Shown one piece after another: positions 8,378 through 19,156 of a stretch of DNA of 64,000 bases (the first letter of the stretch is position 1; each line of letters starts with the position of its first letter). Under the pieces are notes generated by a model that saw only the letters and a list, made by a program, of their open reading frames with translations, made no database searches and had not been told where the DNA came from. The stretch lies in the NCBI GenBank assembly GCA_027365475.1, contig DAHXNI010000022.1:24264-88263 (forward strand). The letters run 5' to 3'. The translations under genes were made by a program, and so were the position numbers. The DNA is from Pseudomonadota bacterium (GTDB lineage Bacteria; Pseudomonadota; Gammaproteobacteria; JAKAQQ01).

Positions 8378-10987
8378 ATGAACGCACCCTCCGCAAGCCA
8401 GCCCCCCCCATTCGAACTCGGCCACCACACGCCGCTCATGCGCCAGTATCTCGCAGTCAAGGCCGAACATCCGGAGCGCCTGGTTTTCTTCCGCATGGGC
8501 GATTTCTACGAACTCTTTTACGAAGATGCCCGTGAAGGTGCCCATCTTCTCAATATCGTCCTCACCGAGCGTGGCGTCTCGGCCGGTGCACCCATCCCCA
8601 TGGCAGGAGTCCCTTTCCACGCACTGGAGAGTCATCTGGCCAAGCTCATCGGTCAGGGCCGATCCGCCGTGATCTGCGAACAGATGACCGAGGCGGATGG
8701 ACGCGGGCTCATCGAACGCCGGGTGACCCGCATCGTGACGCCAGGGACTCTGGTCGAAACTCAGCTTTTGGACGAGAGGCGTGACAACTGGCTCGTCGCC
8801 CTGACGAACGAAGGCGAACGGATCGGCCTCGCGGCGCTCGATCCCTCGACCGGAGTGTTTCACGTGAGTGAGTTCGAAACGCTCTCGGATGTCCGTGCGG
8901 AACTCGGCCGCCTGCAACCCGCCGAAGCACTGCTTGCCGAGGGAGGCGGGCTGGCCCAAACGCTCCGCGAATCCCTCCCCAAAGCCCAAACCGAGCTTCC
9001 GCCCTGGCATTTCGAGAGAGAATCCGCACGCAGAAAACTCCTCGATCATTTCGGGTGCGCGGATCTCGCTCCGTTCGGCTGCGAAGCGCTCACACTCGCG
9101 ACAATGGCGGCTGGCGCGCTTTTGGGTTATGTCCAGTCGACTCTCGGTACCCATCTCCCCCAAATCCGCTCCCTCACCACCCGGCACTCCGAAGACCATC
9201 TTTGGATCGACGCCGAGACCGGTCGCCATCTCGATCTCGAACCGGATCCCGCCCGCCCGCGCGAATCAAGCCTCTTGGGACTGCTCGACACGACCGAAAC
9301 ACCCATGGGTGCCCGCCTCCTTCGCGAGTGGCTCCTCCGCCCTTTGCGCGCTGCCCCCAAAGCCGAGGCGCGACAGCGTGCGATCGTCGAACTCATGATA
9401 AGTGGCCACGAACCCAACATCCGTGAAACCCTAACCGGTGTCCGGGATCTTGAGCGCATCGGCGCGCGTCTGGCCCTGGGATCGATTCGCCCGCGCGAGC
9501 TTCTCACGCTCGCGCACAGCCTGAAACGGATCCCGGGCCTCATCACCCTCCTCTCTCCGCTGGCAGAACCCCTCTGGATCGAGCTGCAAAACCATCTCCA
9601 TTCCCAGGAATCCTGGGTAACCGGAATCGAGCAGGCACTGGCAGACGATCCACCCCAGCTGGCCCGTGAAGGCGGAGTGATCCGCCCGGGGTTTGATCCC
9701 GTTTTGGACGAGCTGCGCGGTATGGGTGGCGATACCGCAGCCGCCATCGCGCGTTTTGAGACAGTCGAGCGCGAGCGAACCGGAATTGCGACGCTCAGGG
9801 TCGGATTTCATCGGGTCCATGGGTACTACCTCGAACTCACCCGGGGCCAGGCCAGCCAGGCTCCTAACCATTACGAACGCCGTCAGACACTCAAGGGCGT
9901 CGAGCGTTTCACGACACCGGAGCTCCGGGCATTCGAGGATCGGGTCTTGTCAGCCGAAGCGCGGGCGCTCGCGCGCGAACGGGAACTCTACGAGACGCTC
10001 GTCTCGGAGTGGGGACGGGAGCTTCCCACACTGCTCGAAACAGCTGCCGCCATCGCAGCAGTCGATGTCCTGCGCACCCTTGCGGAACGGGCGAAAAGCC
10101 TGGATCTCCATACGCCCGTATTCATCCGCGAACCCGGACTGACCATCCGGGGGGGACGCCATCTTGTGGTCGAGCGTGCCTGTCATCCGGAACCATTTAT
10201 TCCCAACGACCTCGCATTCCACGACGGTCGTCGCCTCCTCATTCTCACGGGACCCAACATGGGCGGGAAAAGCACCTACATGCGGCAGGCCGCCCAGACC
10301 GTAATCCTGGCTTACGCCGGCTCCCTCGTTCCGGCCGAATCCATCGAGGTGGGACCGATCGACCGGATTTTCACCCGCATTGGCGCAAACGATGATCTCG
10401 CCCGGGGGCGCTCCACTTTCATGGTCGAGATGATTGAGACCGCCTCGATTCTCCGCCAGGCAACCCGGGAGAGCTTGGTGCTCCTCGACGAGGTTGGACG
10501 CGGAACGGGTACGCATGACGGCGTCGCGCTGGCCTGGGCGGCTGCCGAATATCTCTGCCGGACCCTGGGCGCATTCTGCCTTTTCGCCACCCATTATTTT
10601 GAGCTCACGCTCCTGCCGGATACGATCCCGGAAGCGGCCAATATCCACGTCTCCGTACGCGAACACCAGGGACGCCTGATCTTTCTTCACCGGGTCGAGG
10701 AGGGTCCGGCCGAGCAGAGTTATGGGATTGAAGTCGCCCTGCTGGCGGGCGTTCCCCAGGAGGTGATCCAAAATGCACGCAGCAAGCTTGCGGAACTCGA
10801 AGCTCCTTTTCCGGGCGGATTGCGTCCGCACCCCCTCGAAGCTTCGCTTTCCCCACCGCGGGAGCCTGCGCATCCGGCCGCATCACTGCTCGCCGCACTC
10901 AAGGCGATCCGGCCCGAGACCTTGACCCCGATCGCGGCACTCAATCTCATCGACGAGTGGCAAAGACAGTTCGGGAAACCCACCTGA
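8378..10987 (+). CDS. mutS: DNA mismatch repair protein MutS
   Basis: [46 protein letters not shown]; start reassigned to MNAPSASQ. Confidence 0.97.
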   Translation: MNAPSASQPPPFELGHHTPLMRQYLAVKAEHPERLVFFRMGDFYELFYEDAREGAHLLNIVLTERGVSAGAPIPMAGVPFHALESHLAKLIGQGRSAVICEQMTEADGRGLIERRVTRIVTPGTLVETQLLDERRDNWLVALTNEGERIGLAALDPSTGVFHVSEFETLSDVRAELGRLQPAEALLAEGGGLAQTLRESLPKAQTELPPWHFERESARRKLLDHFGCADLAPFGCEALTLATMAAGALLGYVQSTLGTHLPQIRSLTTRHSEDHLWIDAETGRHLDLEPDPARPRESSLLGLLDTTETPMGARLLREWLLRPLRAAPKAEARQRAIVELMISGHEPNIRETLTGVRDLERIGARLALGSIRPRELLTLAHSLKRIPGLITLLSPLAEPLWIELQNHLHSQESWVTGIEQALADDPPQLAREGGVIRPGFDPVLDELRGMGGDTAAAIARFETVERERTGIATLRVGFHRVHGYYLELTRGQASQAPNHYERRQTLKGVERFTTPELRAFEDRVLSAEARALARERELYETLVSEWGRELPTLLETAAAIAAVDVLRTLAERAKSLDLHTPVFIREPGLTIRGGRHLVVERACHPEPFIPNDLAFHDGRRLLILTGPNMGGKSTYMRQAAQTVILAYAGSLVPAESIEVGPIDRIFTRIGANDDLARGRSTFMVEMIETASILRQATRESLVLLDEVGRGTGTHDGVALAWAAAEYLCRTLGAFCLFATHYFELTLLPDTIPEAANIHVSVREHQGRLIFLHRVEEGPAEQSYGIEVALLAGVPQEVIQNARSKLAELEAPFPGGLRPHPLEASLSPPREPAHPAASLLAALKAIRPETLTPIAALNLIDEWQRQFGKPT

Positions 10988-11253
10988 TCACCGTAGACCG
11001 AGTGCGATCACGGAACACGACTCGAGATTAAGGAGGATCCTAAATCCCGCCTACACACGCGACCCCAGCGCGAGCGCGTCGGCGAACGACGCTTCTGGCC
11101 GGATCTAGGTGATTGCACCTGAAATCCGCTCTCCCCGGGAGGAAGGAACTTTCCCGCTCTGGATCGGTCGCAATTTTCAGTGCCCCTTGTCGAGCCCTTG
11201 GACAATCGATGCCAGCCCGACCGCACCTCCCTATGGTTTCATGAGGTTGAAAT

Positions 11254-12228
11254 ATGAAGACTGTCCAGGTAACCCGACACCCGGCAAGCTGCGAAATCCG
11301 CTCCCTCCTCTTCCTACTGAGCGCCCTCTGTCTCGCGGTTCCCGCCAGCGCGCTGGCTCATGCACCCCCACAAGCCCGGAACAGGGCTCCTCACCCGACC
11401 CACAAAAAAGCACAGGTGAAAGCACATGCGCGGGAGCGGCATCAGCGATGGGAGATTCGGATCATGCGTGGCACCCCGGGCGGATACATGCAGGTGCGGG
11501 AAAATGCGGTACGCGGGACACCACTGCCGCTCGGCAGCGGCCTCGGCCTGAGCCCGCTCATCCGCCTGCGCATCGGATGGTCCACGCCGATCGGACCGAG
11601 GCAGAGACTCGTCCTCCACCTGGATCTTTCAAGATTCACGGGAAAGCAAACCTTCCCGCATACGATCTACTACAACGGCGTGGGACTCGTCCCGGGTCAT
11701 CCGGTTTACAGCAACACCCCGGTCGTAAATGACTGGCAGTTCACCGCCCTCGACCGGGTGCACCTCGCCTCCTGGTTCGGGAGTCGGCTCCGGGTGGATG
11801 GCGAACTCGGCTTCACCTATGTGGGCCTGACCTACAAGTTGAGCGGCACCCCGGTTGGTGCCACAACGCCCAACCAGATGAGCGGGAGCCGGACCATGGA
11901 GGATTTCATCACCCAGGAGCTGCCGGTCCCCGAGATCGGGCTCCGGGTTGAGGGGCGGCTCACCCCGAACTGGATGATCGTGGGCAGCATTCTGGGCGGT
12001 CATCTGCCCAATCTCTACAGCCTCCGTAACGAGGGTGGGAAAGTATTCGTAACCCAAACCAACCGGGCCATGGATCTCGGCGTGCGCTACCGCCTGAGTA
12101 GGAGATGGTGGGTCGGATTCGGTGCCTACACCCGCTATTACATGCAGCATGAGATCAGCGCCCAGGACGGTAACTACATCCGGATGAACGAGCATGGTCT
12201 CTATCTTGGCCTGACCGGCCGGTTCTGA
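11254..12228 (+). CDS. putative outer-membrane beta-barrel protein
   Basis: Signal peptide, alternating amphipathic strands, C-terminal GLYLGLTGRF with terminal Phe. Confidence 0.55.
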   Translation: MKTVQVTRHPASCEIRSLLFLLSALCLAVPASALAHAPPQARNRAPHPTHKKAQVKAHARERHQRWEIRIMRGTPGGYMQVRENAVRGTPLPLGSGLGLSPLIRLRIGWSTPIGPRQRLVLHLDLSRFTGKQTFPHTIYYNGVGLVPGHPVYSNTPVVNDWQFTALDRVHLASWFGSRLRVDGELGFTYVGLTYKLSGTPVGATTPNQMSGSRTMEDFITQELPVPEIGLRVEGRLTPNWMIVGSILGGHLPNLYSLRNEGGKVFVTQTNRAMDLGVRYRLSRRWWVGFGAYTRYYMQHEISAQDGNYIRMNEHGLYLGLTGRF

Positions 12229-12956
12229 TGCCCGGTATCCGGGAGACTCCAGCTCCCGCCCGAACGGGCAAGCGTCTGGTAGGCACGTGGCGTGAGTCCA
12301 ACCTGCGCCTTGAATTTGCGCGCGAAGGCGCTCTGGTCTCCGAAACCTGAGGCCAGTGCAACCTGCGCAATGCGTCCGCCGAGAGCCAGATGGCGCATCG
12401 CCGCCTCTATCCGGATCTGGCCAAGCAGTTGGCCCGGCGTGAGATGAAAGACCCGGCGCGAGAGCCGCTCGAGCTGACTCACACTCACTCGAAGTTCGCG
12501 GGCCAGATCTCCGATGATGGTGGGTTCCCCGTAGTGGGTTTCGAGGTGTTCGACGAGGCGCCGCAGCCGGCCATAGTCCGGGTGCCTGAGGTCGGGCCGG
12601 CCGAGATCGCGCGACAATCCCACGAGTCCCCGGATCTCGCCATGTACACGCAGCGGCCGCTTGGAACTGAGGCACCAGCCCGGCGCATGATTCGGGAAGA
12701 GGTGGAGTTCGAGTTCGTCCCGGATGATCTCTCCCGCGAGCACCTTTCGATCCTGGAGATCGTAGCGTGAGCCGAGCCCCGCGGGGAAAAGATCCGACGC
12801 GCGCTTCCCCACGAGATCCTCCCGCCGGGCCAGTCCCAGTCTGGCGAGAAGCGTCTGGTTCGCGTGGCTGTATCGCCCGGCCCAGTCTTTTACAAAGAAG
12901 ACGACATCCGGCAGGGCATCAAACAGGCGTTCGAGATCGTGCGCGGAAATGTCCAA
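12201..12956 (-). CDS. PAS domain-containing AraC-family transcriptional regulator
   Basis: N-terminal PAS (LFDALPDVVFFVKDWAGRYSHAN) and C-terminal AraC HTH (IAQVALASGFGDQSAFARKFKAQVGLTPRAYQ). Confidence 0.85.
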   Translation of the reverse strand: MDISAHDLERLFDALPDVVFFVKDWAGRYSHANQTLLARLGLARREDLVGKRASDLFPAGLGSRYDLQDRKVLAGEIIRDELELHLFPNHAPGWCLSSKRPLRVHGEIRGLVGLSRDLGRPDLRHPDYGRLRRLVEHLETHYGEPTIIGDLARELRVSVSQLERLSRRVFHLTPGQLLGQIRIEAAMRHLALGGRIAQVALASGFGDQSAFARKFKAQVGLTPRAYQTLARSGGSWSLPDTGHQNRPVRPR

Positions 12957-13039
12957 GAGCCACCTCCCAGGACCAGATTATGCCGAAATCGGCCTGAGTT
13001 TTCGCGAACCCGATCAAGACAGGGCGACTCGGGCATTCC

Positions 13040-13987
13040 ATGATGATCACGATGCACTACCTTGATGCAATCGACTCCCACACCGGCGGCGAGCCGACGC
13101 GTGTCGTACTTACCGGTTTTCCGGATCTCGGATCCGGCCCCCTTGCCGCCCGACGCATGCTGCTCCAGCAGCATCACGATGCCTTCCGCGCGGCGATTGC
13201 GGCCGAACCACGGGGATCCGATCCACTGGTCTGCGCCATTCTCACGCCGCCGGTCGATCCCGCCGCGCTGACCGGCGTCCTTTTCGTGAACAACGTGGGC
13301 ACGCTCGGGATGTGCGGGCATGGCATGATCGGTCTCGTCCATACGCTCGCGAGTCTGGGGCGGATGGGTACGGGAACCTACCGGATCGAGACTCCGGTCG
13401 GACTGGTTGCGGTCGAACGCCACGAAGACGGCAGCGTCTCGGTTGAGAATGTCGAGAGCTACCGGCTCCAAGCATCCATCCCGCTCGATGTCCCGGGTCA
13501 TGGCCGGATCAAGGGCGATGTGGCCTGGGGCGGCAACTGGTTTTTCATCACACACGACTGTCCTGCCCCACTGGTACGCTCAAATCTCGGGACACTCACC
13601 GCTTATGCCGCCAACATACGCAGTGCCCTCGGACAGGCAGGCATCTCTGGCGCGGATGGTGTTGAAATCGATCACATCGAACTCCAATCCCCCTCCCCCA
13701 CGCCGAATCTCGACGCCCGCAACTTCGTGCTGTGTCCAGGCATGGCCTATGACCGCTCACCCTGCGGAACCGGAACCTCGGCCACACTCGCCTGTCTCGC
13801 AGAAGATGGCCGTCTCCCACCCGGGGCGATCTGGCGCCAGGAGAGTTTCGTGGGCAGTGTGTTCGAAGCCTCCTACCGGCCGGGGAAACGCGGAATCTGG
13901 CCCCGGATACGCGGGCGTGCCCATCTCACGGCGCACACCCGCCTCGTGATCGATCCGGCCGATCCTTTCGCTTTCGGCATCCCGTGA
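13040..13987 (+). CDS. lhpA: 4-hydroxyproline 2-epimerase / proline racemase family
   Basis: DSHTGGEPTRVV, GNNVGTLGMCGHG-like and DRSPCGTGTSA motifs. Confidence 0.85.
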   Translation: MMITMHYLDAIDSHTGGEPTRVVLTGFPDLGSGPLAARRMLLQQHHDAFRAAIAAEPRGSDPLVCAILTPPVDPAALTGVLFVNNVGTLGMCGHGMIGLVHTLASLGRMGTGTYRIETPVGLVAVERHEDGSVSVENVESYRLQASIPLDVPGHGRIKGDVAWGGNWFFITHDCPAPLVRSNLGTLTAYAANIRSALGQAGISGADGVEIDHIELQSPSPTPNLDARNFVLCPGMAYDRSPCGTGTSATLACLAEDGRLPPGAIWRQESFVGSVFEASYRPGKRGIWPRIRGRAHLTAHTRLVIDPADPFAFGIP

Positions 13988-15078
13988 GTCATGACCTCAT
14001 CGTGATCGGAGGAGGGATCGTGGGTGCCGCCATTGCCTCAACGGCATCGGAGGCCGGGCTCAGGACCACCCTCATCGAATCCGCTCTCCCCGCGACCGGT
14101 GCGACAGGCTCCGGCATGGGACATCTCGTGATTCTGGATGATGCACTGCTCGCGCTCTCGGTCCGCTCACTCGAACTCTGGCGTACCCTGCCCGACCGTC
14201 CCGGTACTGAATACCGGAATACGGGCACGATCTGGATCGCGGAAACAGAGGACGATCTCCCGGGTCTTGAAGAGCAGTCTCTCCATCTGGCCACCCATCA
14301 GGTGGCTTCACATCTACTCGATCACCGGGATCTGCATGCGCTCGAACCTGATCTTGCAGGCGATCTTCCGGGCGGACTTCTCGTTCCGGGCGACGCCACG
14401 GTATACGCCCCCAAAGCCGTTGCGCATCTCCTGGGTCGTGCCCGACGGGCCGGCGCCCATCTCCTGCTCGGACAAAAAGTCGTGGCCCTCACCGGAGGCG
14501 GCGTCCGGCTTGCGGATGGCGAAAAACTCACGGGTGTGGTTGTGGTGGCGACCGGTCCATCCGGTTCCGAACTTCTCCCTGAACTGCCGGTCATGCCGCG
14601 CAAAGGCCATCTCGTCGTGACCGAGCGTGCGCCCTCTACGATCACCCACCAACTGGTCGAAGCGGGCTACCTCCACGGTGTACGGGAAACGCGGCATGCC
14701 ACGGTCGCGATGAATGTCCAGCCACGCCCCGGAGGCCAGCTCCTGGTCGGCTCCTCCCGCGAATCCGGTATTCAGGATCGCGCAGTCTCGGTTTCGGTCG
14801 TCTCCCGGATGCTCATGCGGGTGTTCCGGTTTCTTCCGGCACTCCGGGAACGGAAGGCGATCCGCATCTGGACCGGATTCCGCCCGGCCACACCCGATGG
14901 ATTGCCATTCATCGGCCAGGTTCCTGGCCGGACAGACGTCTGGGCCGCTTTCGGTCACGAAGGTCTCGGCATCACGACCGCGCTTGGAACCGCCGAACTT
15001 CTGGTCGACCTTCTGCTCAATCGTCCGGTTCGGCTCGACCCCAAGCCCTTCAACCCGGCGCGTGCGATCGAAGCCTGA
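13984..15078 (+). CDS. lhpB: FAD-dependent oxidoreductase, putative D-hydroxyproline dehydrogenase subunit
   Basis: DLIVIGGGIVGAAIA; DAO-type; operon context. Confidence 0.75.
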   Translation: MSHDLIVIGGGIVGAAIASTASEAGLRTTLIESALPATGATGSGMGHLVILDDALLALSVRSLELWRTLPDRPGTEYRNTGTIWIAETEDDLPGLEEQSLHLATHQVASHLLDHRDLHALEPDLAGDLPGGLLVPGDATVYAPKAVAHLLGRARRAGAHLLLGQKVVALTGGGVRLADGEKLTGVVVVATGPSGSELLPELPVMPRKGHLVVTERAPSTITHQLVEAGYLHGVRETRHATVAMNVQPRPGGQLLVGSSRESGIQDRAVSVSVVSRMLMRVFRFLPALRERKAIRIWTGFRPATPDGLPFIGQVPGRTDVWAAFGHEGLGITTALGTAELLVDLLLNRPVRLDPKPFNPARAIEA

Positions 15079-15317
15079 TGAAGACTGTCACGCTCACGGT
15101 CAACGGCATCCCGGTCACGGTGCCCGAAGGCACCAGCGCAGCGGCGGCGATTGCCACCGTGACGGATGTCTTCCACCGCTCTGTACGAGGCGCTCCGCGC
15201 GGGCCCTACTGCGGAATGGGCCAGTGCTTCGAGTGCCGGATCCGGATCGATGGATGGAGGATGCTCGCCTGCCTCGCACGCGCCACCGCAGGTGTCGCCA
15301 TCACGACCGATGACTGA
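15078..15317 (+). CDS. lhpF: (2Fe-2S)-binding small subunit of hydroxyproline dehydrogenase
   Basis: YCGMGQCFECRIRIDGWRMLAC ferredoxin-type motif; operon context. Confidence 0.75.
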   Translation: MKTVTLTVNGIPVTVPEGTSAAAAIATVTDVFHRSVRGAPRGPYCGMGQCFECRIRIDGWRMLACLARATAGVAITTDD

Positions 15318-16605
15318 ACACTTTGATGTTCTGATCCTGGGCGCGGGTCCTGCGGGTCTTGCCGCCGCCGAAACTCTGGCCCATGCGGGGCGCACGGTCG
15401 GTCTGGTCGATGAACAAACGGATCCCGGCGGACAAATCGGCCGTCGCGCGATCCGGCAAAGACCCGGCCGTGCATTCCGAAAAACACTGACGAGACTCCG
15501 GGCGAATGATCGTATTACCTATTTCCCAAGCCAGCGTGTAGTGGACTGCGACCCGCACCCTGCACTCGTGACCGAGTCCGACCTCGGATACACGAGACTG
15601 ACCGGTGCATCTCTGATTCTCGCACCGGGCGCGCGCGAACTCGTCCTGCCCTTCCCCGGCTGGACCCTTCCGGGAGTCCTCGGTGCGGGCGGGCTCCAAG
15701 CCCTGACCAAATCCGGCTGGCCGGTTCGCGGGCGGAACGTCGTCTTCGCTGGATCCGGCCCGTTGCTCATCGCAAGCGCGCACACCCTGAAAAAGGAGGG
15801 CGCACGTATCCGGGTCATCGTCGAGCAGACTGCGCGCAGGGAGATCGCCCGTTTCGTCGCCAAACTTCCGGCTTGGCCCTCAAAAGCCATACAAACCCTC
15901 ACTTTCACGCTTGGACTCGCTGGGATCCCCTACTACACGGACGCCTGGGTCACAGAAGCGCTGGGTGAGGAGAGGCTCGAAGCTGTACGCATCGTGCAGA
16001 GGGGACGGAGTTCAGTCGTGTCCTGCGATTTCCTCGGCACAAGCCTCGGACTCATTCCCAATGTAGAGGTGGCTCTCCGGCTCGGCTGCGCGCTCAGCCA
16101 CGATCCCCACCCAACCGTCCGTGTGGACAGTCTCCAGGCGACGAGCCAGCCCGGAATCTATGCCGCAGGGGAAATCACCGGCATCGGCGGCGCTGAACTC
16201 GCCCGGCTCGAGGGTACCATTGCGGGTCACGCGGTCGCAGGCGAACTCTCCAAGGCCCGGGCCCTTGCCCCCCGGCATGCGCATTGGGCGCGTTTCGGCG
16301 CAGAGGTCGCTCGGCATTTCGCTCTCCGGGATCCCCTTCGCGAGCTGGCCGGGTCCCAAACCATCCTCTGCCGATGCGAGGATGTGACCCTGGGCGAGAT
16401 CGATGCGGTTGCCGACACGGGTTCCATAAAGCTTCTCACCCGGCTCGGCATGGGGCCTTGTCAGGGACGGATCTGCCGGGCAGCGCTGGCCGAACTGCGC
16501 CCCGGGTATGGTACCGTGACCCCATCCGAGATCTCCCGCCCACCGCTTTTCCCCGCCCGTCTCGATACGCTCGCAGACCAAGCTTTGAAAGAGCCATCAT
16601 CATGA
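15310..16605 (+). CDS. lhpE: NAD(P)/FAD-dependent oxidoreductase, hydroxyproline dehydrogenase subunit with C-terminal BFD-like Fe-S motif
   Basis: DVLILGAGPAGLAAAETL; CRCEDVTLGE...GMGPCQGRIC; start reassigned to MTEHFD. Confidence 0.75.
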   Translation: MTEHFDVLILGAGPAGLAAAETLAHAGRTVGLVDEQTDPGGQIGRRAIRQRPGRAFRKTLTRLRANDRITYFPSQRVVDCDPHPALVTESDLGYTRLTGASLILAPGARELVLPFPGWTLPGVLGAGGLQALTKSGWPVRGRNVVFAGSGPLLIASAHTLKKEGARIRVIVEQTARREIARFVAKLPAWPSKAIQTLTFTLGLAGIPYYTDAWVTEALGEERLEAVRIVQRGRSSVVSCDFLGTSLGLIPNVEVALRLGCALSHDPHPTVRVDSLQATSQPGIYAAGEITGIGGAELARLEGTIAGHAVAGELSKARALAPRHAHWARFGAEVARHFALRDPLRELAGSQTILCRCEDVTLGEIDAVADTGSIKLLTRLGMGPCQGRICRAALAELRPGYGTVTPSEISRPPLFPARLDTLADQALKEPSS

Positions 16606-16644
16606 TTGAAGTGAGTTTCACCGGATCCATCTGGAGCAGACGCA

Positions 16645-17547
16645 ATGAATGACACGCATCCATTTCAGGGGGTTCTCCCCGCGCTCACGACACCTTTCGA
16701 CGCAATGGGAGCGGTTGACCACGCGAGTCTCGCCCGTCAGGCCAGGCGCCTCGTCGAGGCGGGGGCTCGGGGCGTGATCCCCCTGGGATCGCTCGGTGAG
16801 GGCGCAACACTCGAACCCCGGGAGAAATCCGCCATCGTGGCCACGCTGGTCCAGGCAGTTGGTCATACGGTTCCTGTGATCGCAGCTGTAGCCGCACCCT
16901 CGACTGCGGAGGCGGAAACCTTTGCGCGCGAGGCCCACCGTCTGGGTGCCCAAGGGCTCATGGTCCTGCCCCCTTATGTCTACTCGGGGAGCCCCAGGGA
17001 GATGGAAGCGCATGTAGCCTCGGTCCTGGAAGCGACCCCATTGCCCGGCATACTCTACAACAACCCCCTCGCCTATCACACCGATTTTATGCCAGAGGCC
17101 ATCGCTGCCCTCGCAAAAACGCATCCCAATCTTTGCGCCGTCAAGGAATCCGCTGGCGATATCCGACGTATCCATGCGCTGCGCGCGCTCGTGGGCAAAT
17201 CTGTCGCGCTTTTGGTCGGGGTCGATGATCTTCTGGTCGAATCCGTCCAGGCCGGTGCAACCGGCTGGGTGGCCGGTCTGGCCAACGCTTTTCCTGACGA
17301 ATCGGTCCGGCTCTTCGATCTCGCCAAGACGGGCGCTGAGCAAACACTCGACCGGTTCTATCACTGGTTCCTTCCACTGCTCCGGCTCGACACCGGAGTT
17401 CATTTCGTTCAGTCCATCAAACTTGCCCAGGCACGTGTGGGTCTTGGCAGCGAACGGGTCCGGCCGCCACGCCTGCCGCTTGTGGGAATCGAACGGGACA
17501 CCGTTCTCGCGACTCTTGATGCAGCGCTTCTCGGGAGACCCGCATGA
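16645..17547 (+). CDS. lhpC: DapA-family protein, putative cis-4-hydroxy-D-proline deaminase
   Basis: DHDPS family fold (GVLPALTTPF..., GILYNNP, CAVKES); operon context. Confidence 0.8.
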   Translation: MNDTHPFQGVLPALTTPFDAMGAVDHASLARQARRLVEAGARGVIPLGSLGEGATLEPREKSAIVATLVQAVGHTVPVIAAVAAPSTAEAETFAREAHRLGAQGLMVLPPYVYSGSPREMEAHVASVLEATPLPGILYNNPLAYHTDFMPEAIAALAKTHPNLCAVKESAGDIRRIHALRALVGKSVALLVGVDDLLVESVQAGATGWVAGLANAFPDESVRLFDLAKTGAEQTLDRFYHWFLPLLRLDTGVHFVQSIKLAQARVGLGSERVRPPRLPLVGIERDTVLATLDAALLGRPA

Positions 17548-19133
17548 GCCTCGCACCGCTGCTCGTAGATGGCGGCTTTGCCGCCACAGAGGATGGTCTT
17601 GCGGGATTTTCTGCCGTGAATCCGGAAACCGGCATCCCGATCCCGGGCGGCTATCCGACGAGCGGTCCACATGATCTCGAAAAACTGATTGCGGGAGGCA
17701 GCCGGAGCGCACGGGAACTCGCCGAGCTGGATCCCGAACCGATCGCCCGTTTCCTCGAAACCTACGCCCGGCGCATTGAGTCACGTGGGGTAACTCTTGC
17801 GGGCCTTGCACATGAGGAGACGGCACTCCCGGTCACCCCGCGCCTCACCCAGGTTGAAATCCCGAGGACTGTGGCACAACTGCGGGAAGGTGCGCGGATG
17901 GCCCGCAGCCGGAACTGGATGGAACCCGTGATCGATACCGCAGCCGGCATCCGCTCCTGCCGGGGTCCACTCGGCCGGCCAGTCGTGATCTTCGGCCCGA
18001 ACAACTTTCCCTTCGCCTTCAATGCACTTTGTGGAGGGGATTTCGTTTCCGCGCTGGTGGCGCAAAACCCCGTCATCGCCAAAGCCCACCCGGGTCATCC
18101 GCATGTCTCGGAAGTGCTCGCGCACCTCGCGTTTGAGACACTTGAAGAGACGGGGCTGCCGCCCGCATCCATCCAGCTCTGCTACGAACTCCCGGACGTA
18201 CTGGGCGAATCTCTGGTCTCGGACCCGCGCATCGGTGCCGTGACCTTTACCGGCAGTCGGTTGCGCGGACTCGCACTCAAAACCCAGGCAGACCGGGCTG
18301 GAATCCCGTTTTATGCGGAGATGTCCTCGATCAACCCAGTCTTCATCATGGCGGGCGCGCTCCGCGAGCGGGGACCCCGGATCATGCAAGACGTGCTCCT
18401 ATCGAGCCTCCTCGGCGCGGGGCAGTTCTGCACCCAGCCGGGACTCCTCGTCGTTCCGGACTCAGCCGATGGCCGCGAATGGATTACGCAGTTGGCCCGG
18501 GGATTCCAGAGTTCGCCCCCACAGACGCTTTTGGGAAAACGGGTACTCGATGGATTCCACACCGCTCTCAAAACCTGGGAGGAGGCGGGCGCGCATCCCC
18601 TGACACACGGTGTGCCAGAGTCTTCGTCAGGCGGTTTCCAGGCTCAACCCGCACTCTACCGAACCGATGCCCGGACGTTTCTGGCCAACCAACGCCAACT
18701 CGAAAGCGAAGCCTTTGGGCCCGCAAGCCTGGTCGTGCAGGCCGGAACGGTCGAGGACATGCTCGCGGTCGCAGAGGGTCTCACGGGCCAGCTCACGGCT
18801 ACCCTCGTGAGCGCCGCGGACGGATCGGATGATGCCCATTACGAGCTTCTGGCCAGACGATTGCGCCACCGGGCCGGGCGTCTGCTCAATGACAAGATGC
18901 CGACCGGAGTGGGCGTGAGTCCGGCCATGAACCATGGCGGACCTTACCCCGCAACGAATCATCCGGGTCTCACGGCAGTCGGGTTACCCGGGGCCGTCCG
19001 GCGTTTGAGTGCGCTTCACTGCTATGATGCCGTTCGAGCCGGCCGACTTCCGCCTGAGTTGCGGGACGCTAATCCGAACCCTGATCTCTGGCGCTCGATC
19101 AATGGGGTCTGGACCCGCGAGAACATCGGCTAG
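17544..19133 (+). CDS. lhpG: aldehyde dehydrogenase, putative 2,5-dioxovalerate dehydrogenase
   Basis: ALDH fold: FGPNNFPFAFN, FTGSR, GAGQFCTQPG; operon context. Confidence 0.8.
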   Translation: MSLAPLLVDGGFAATEDGLAGFSAVNPETGIPIPGGYPTSGPHDLEKLIAGGSRSARELAELDPEPIARFLETYARRIESRGVTLAGLAHEETALPVTPRLTQVEIPRTVAQLREGARMARSRNWMEPVIDTAAGIRSCRGPLGRPVVIFGPNNFPFAFNALCGGDFVSALVAQNPVIAKAHPGHPHVSEVLAHLAFETLEETGLPPASIQLCYELPDVLGESLVSDPRIGAVTFTGSRLRGLALKTQADRAGIPFYAEMSSINPVFIMAGALRERGPRIMQDVLLSSLLGAGQFCTQPGLLVVPDSADGREWITQLARGFQSSPPQTLLGKRVLDGFHTALKTWEEAGAHPLTHGVPESSSGGFQAQPALYRTDARTFLANQRQLESEAFGPASLVVQAGTVEDMLAVAEGLTGQLTATLVSAADGSDDAHYELLARRLRHRAGRLLNDKMPTGVGVSPAMNHGGPYPATNHPGLTAVGLPGAVRRLSALHCYDAVRAGRLPPELRDANPNPDLWRSINGVWTRENIG

Positions 19134-19156
19134 ACTGAGCCGGCGGCCCTGCCGCC

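Noticed and set aside
10988-11253. Possible tRNA or small RNA between mutS and the outer-membrane gene
   Set aside because: No cloverleaf with T-loop and anticodon features found by eye; no convincing tRNA found anywhere in the window
16618-17826. 402 aa minus-strand ORF (and similar long ORFs at 8198-9229, 19130-20089, 23196-24416, 31262-32431, 36527-37630, 49146-50522)
   Set aside because: All lie opposite confidently identified genes; GC-rich third positions create long antisense open frames
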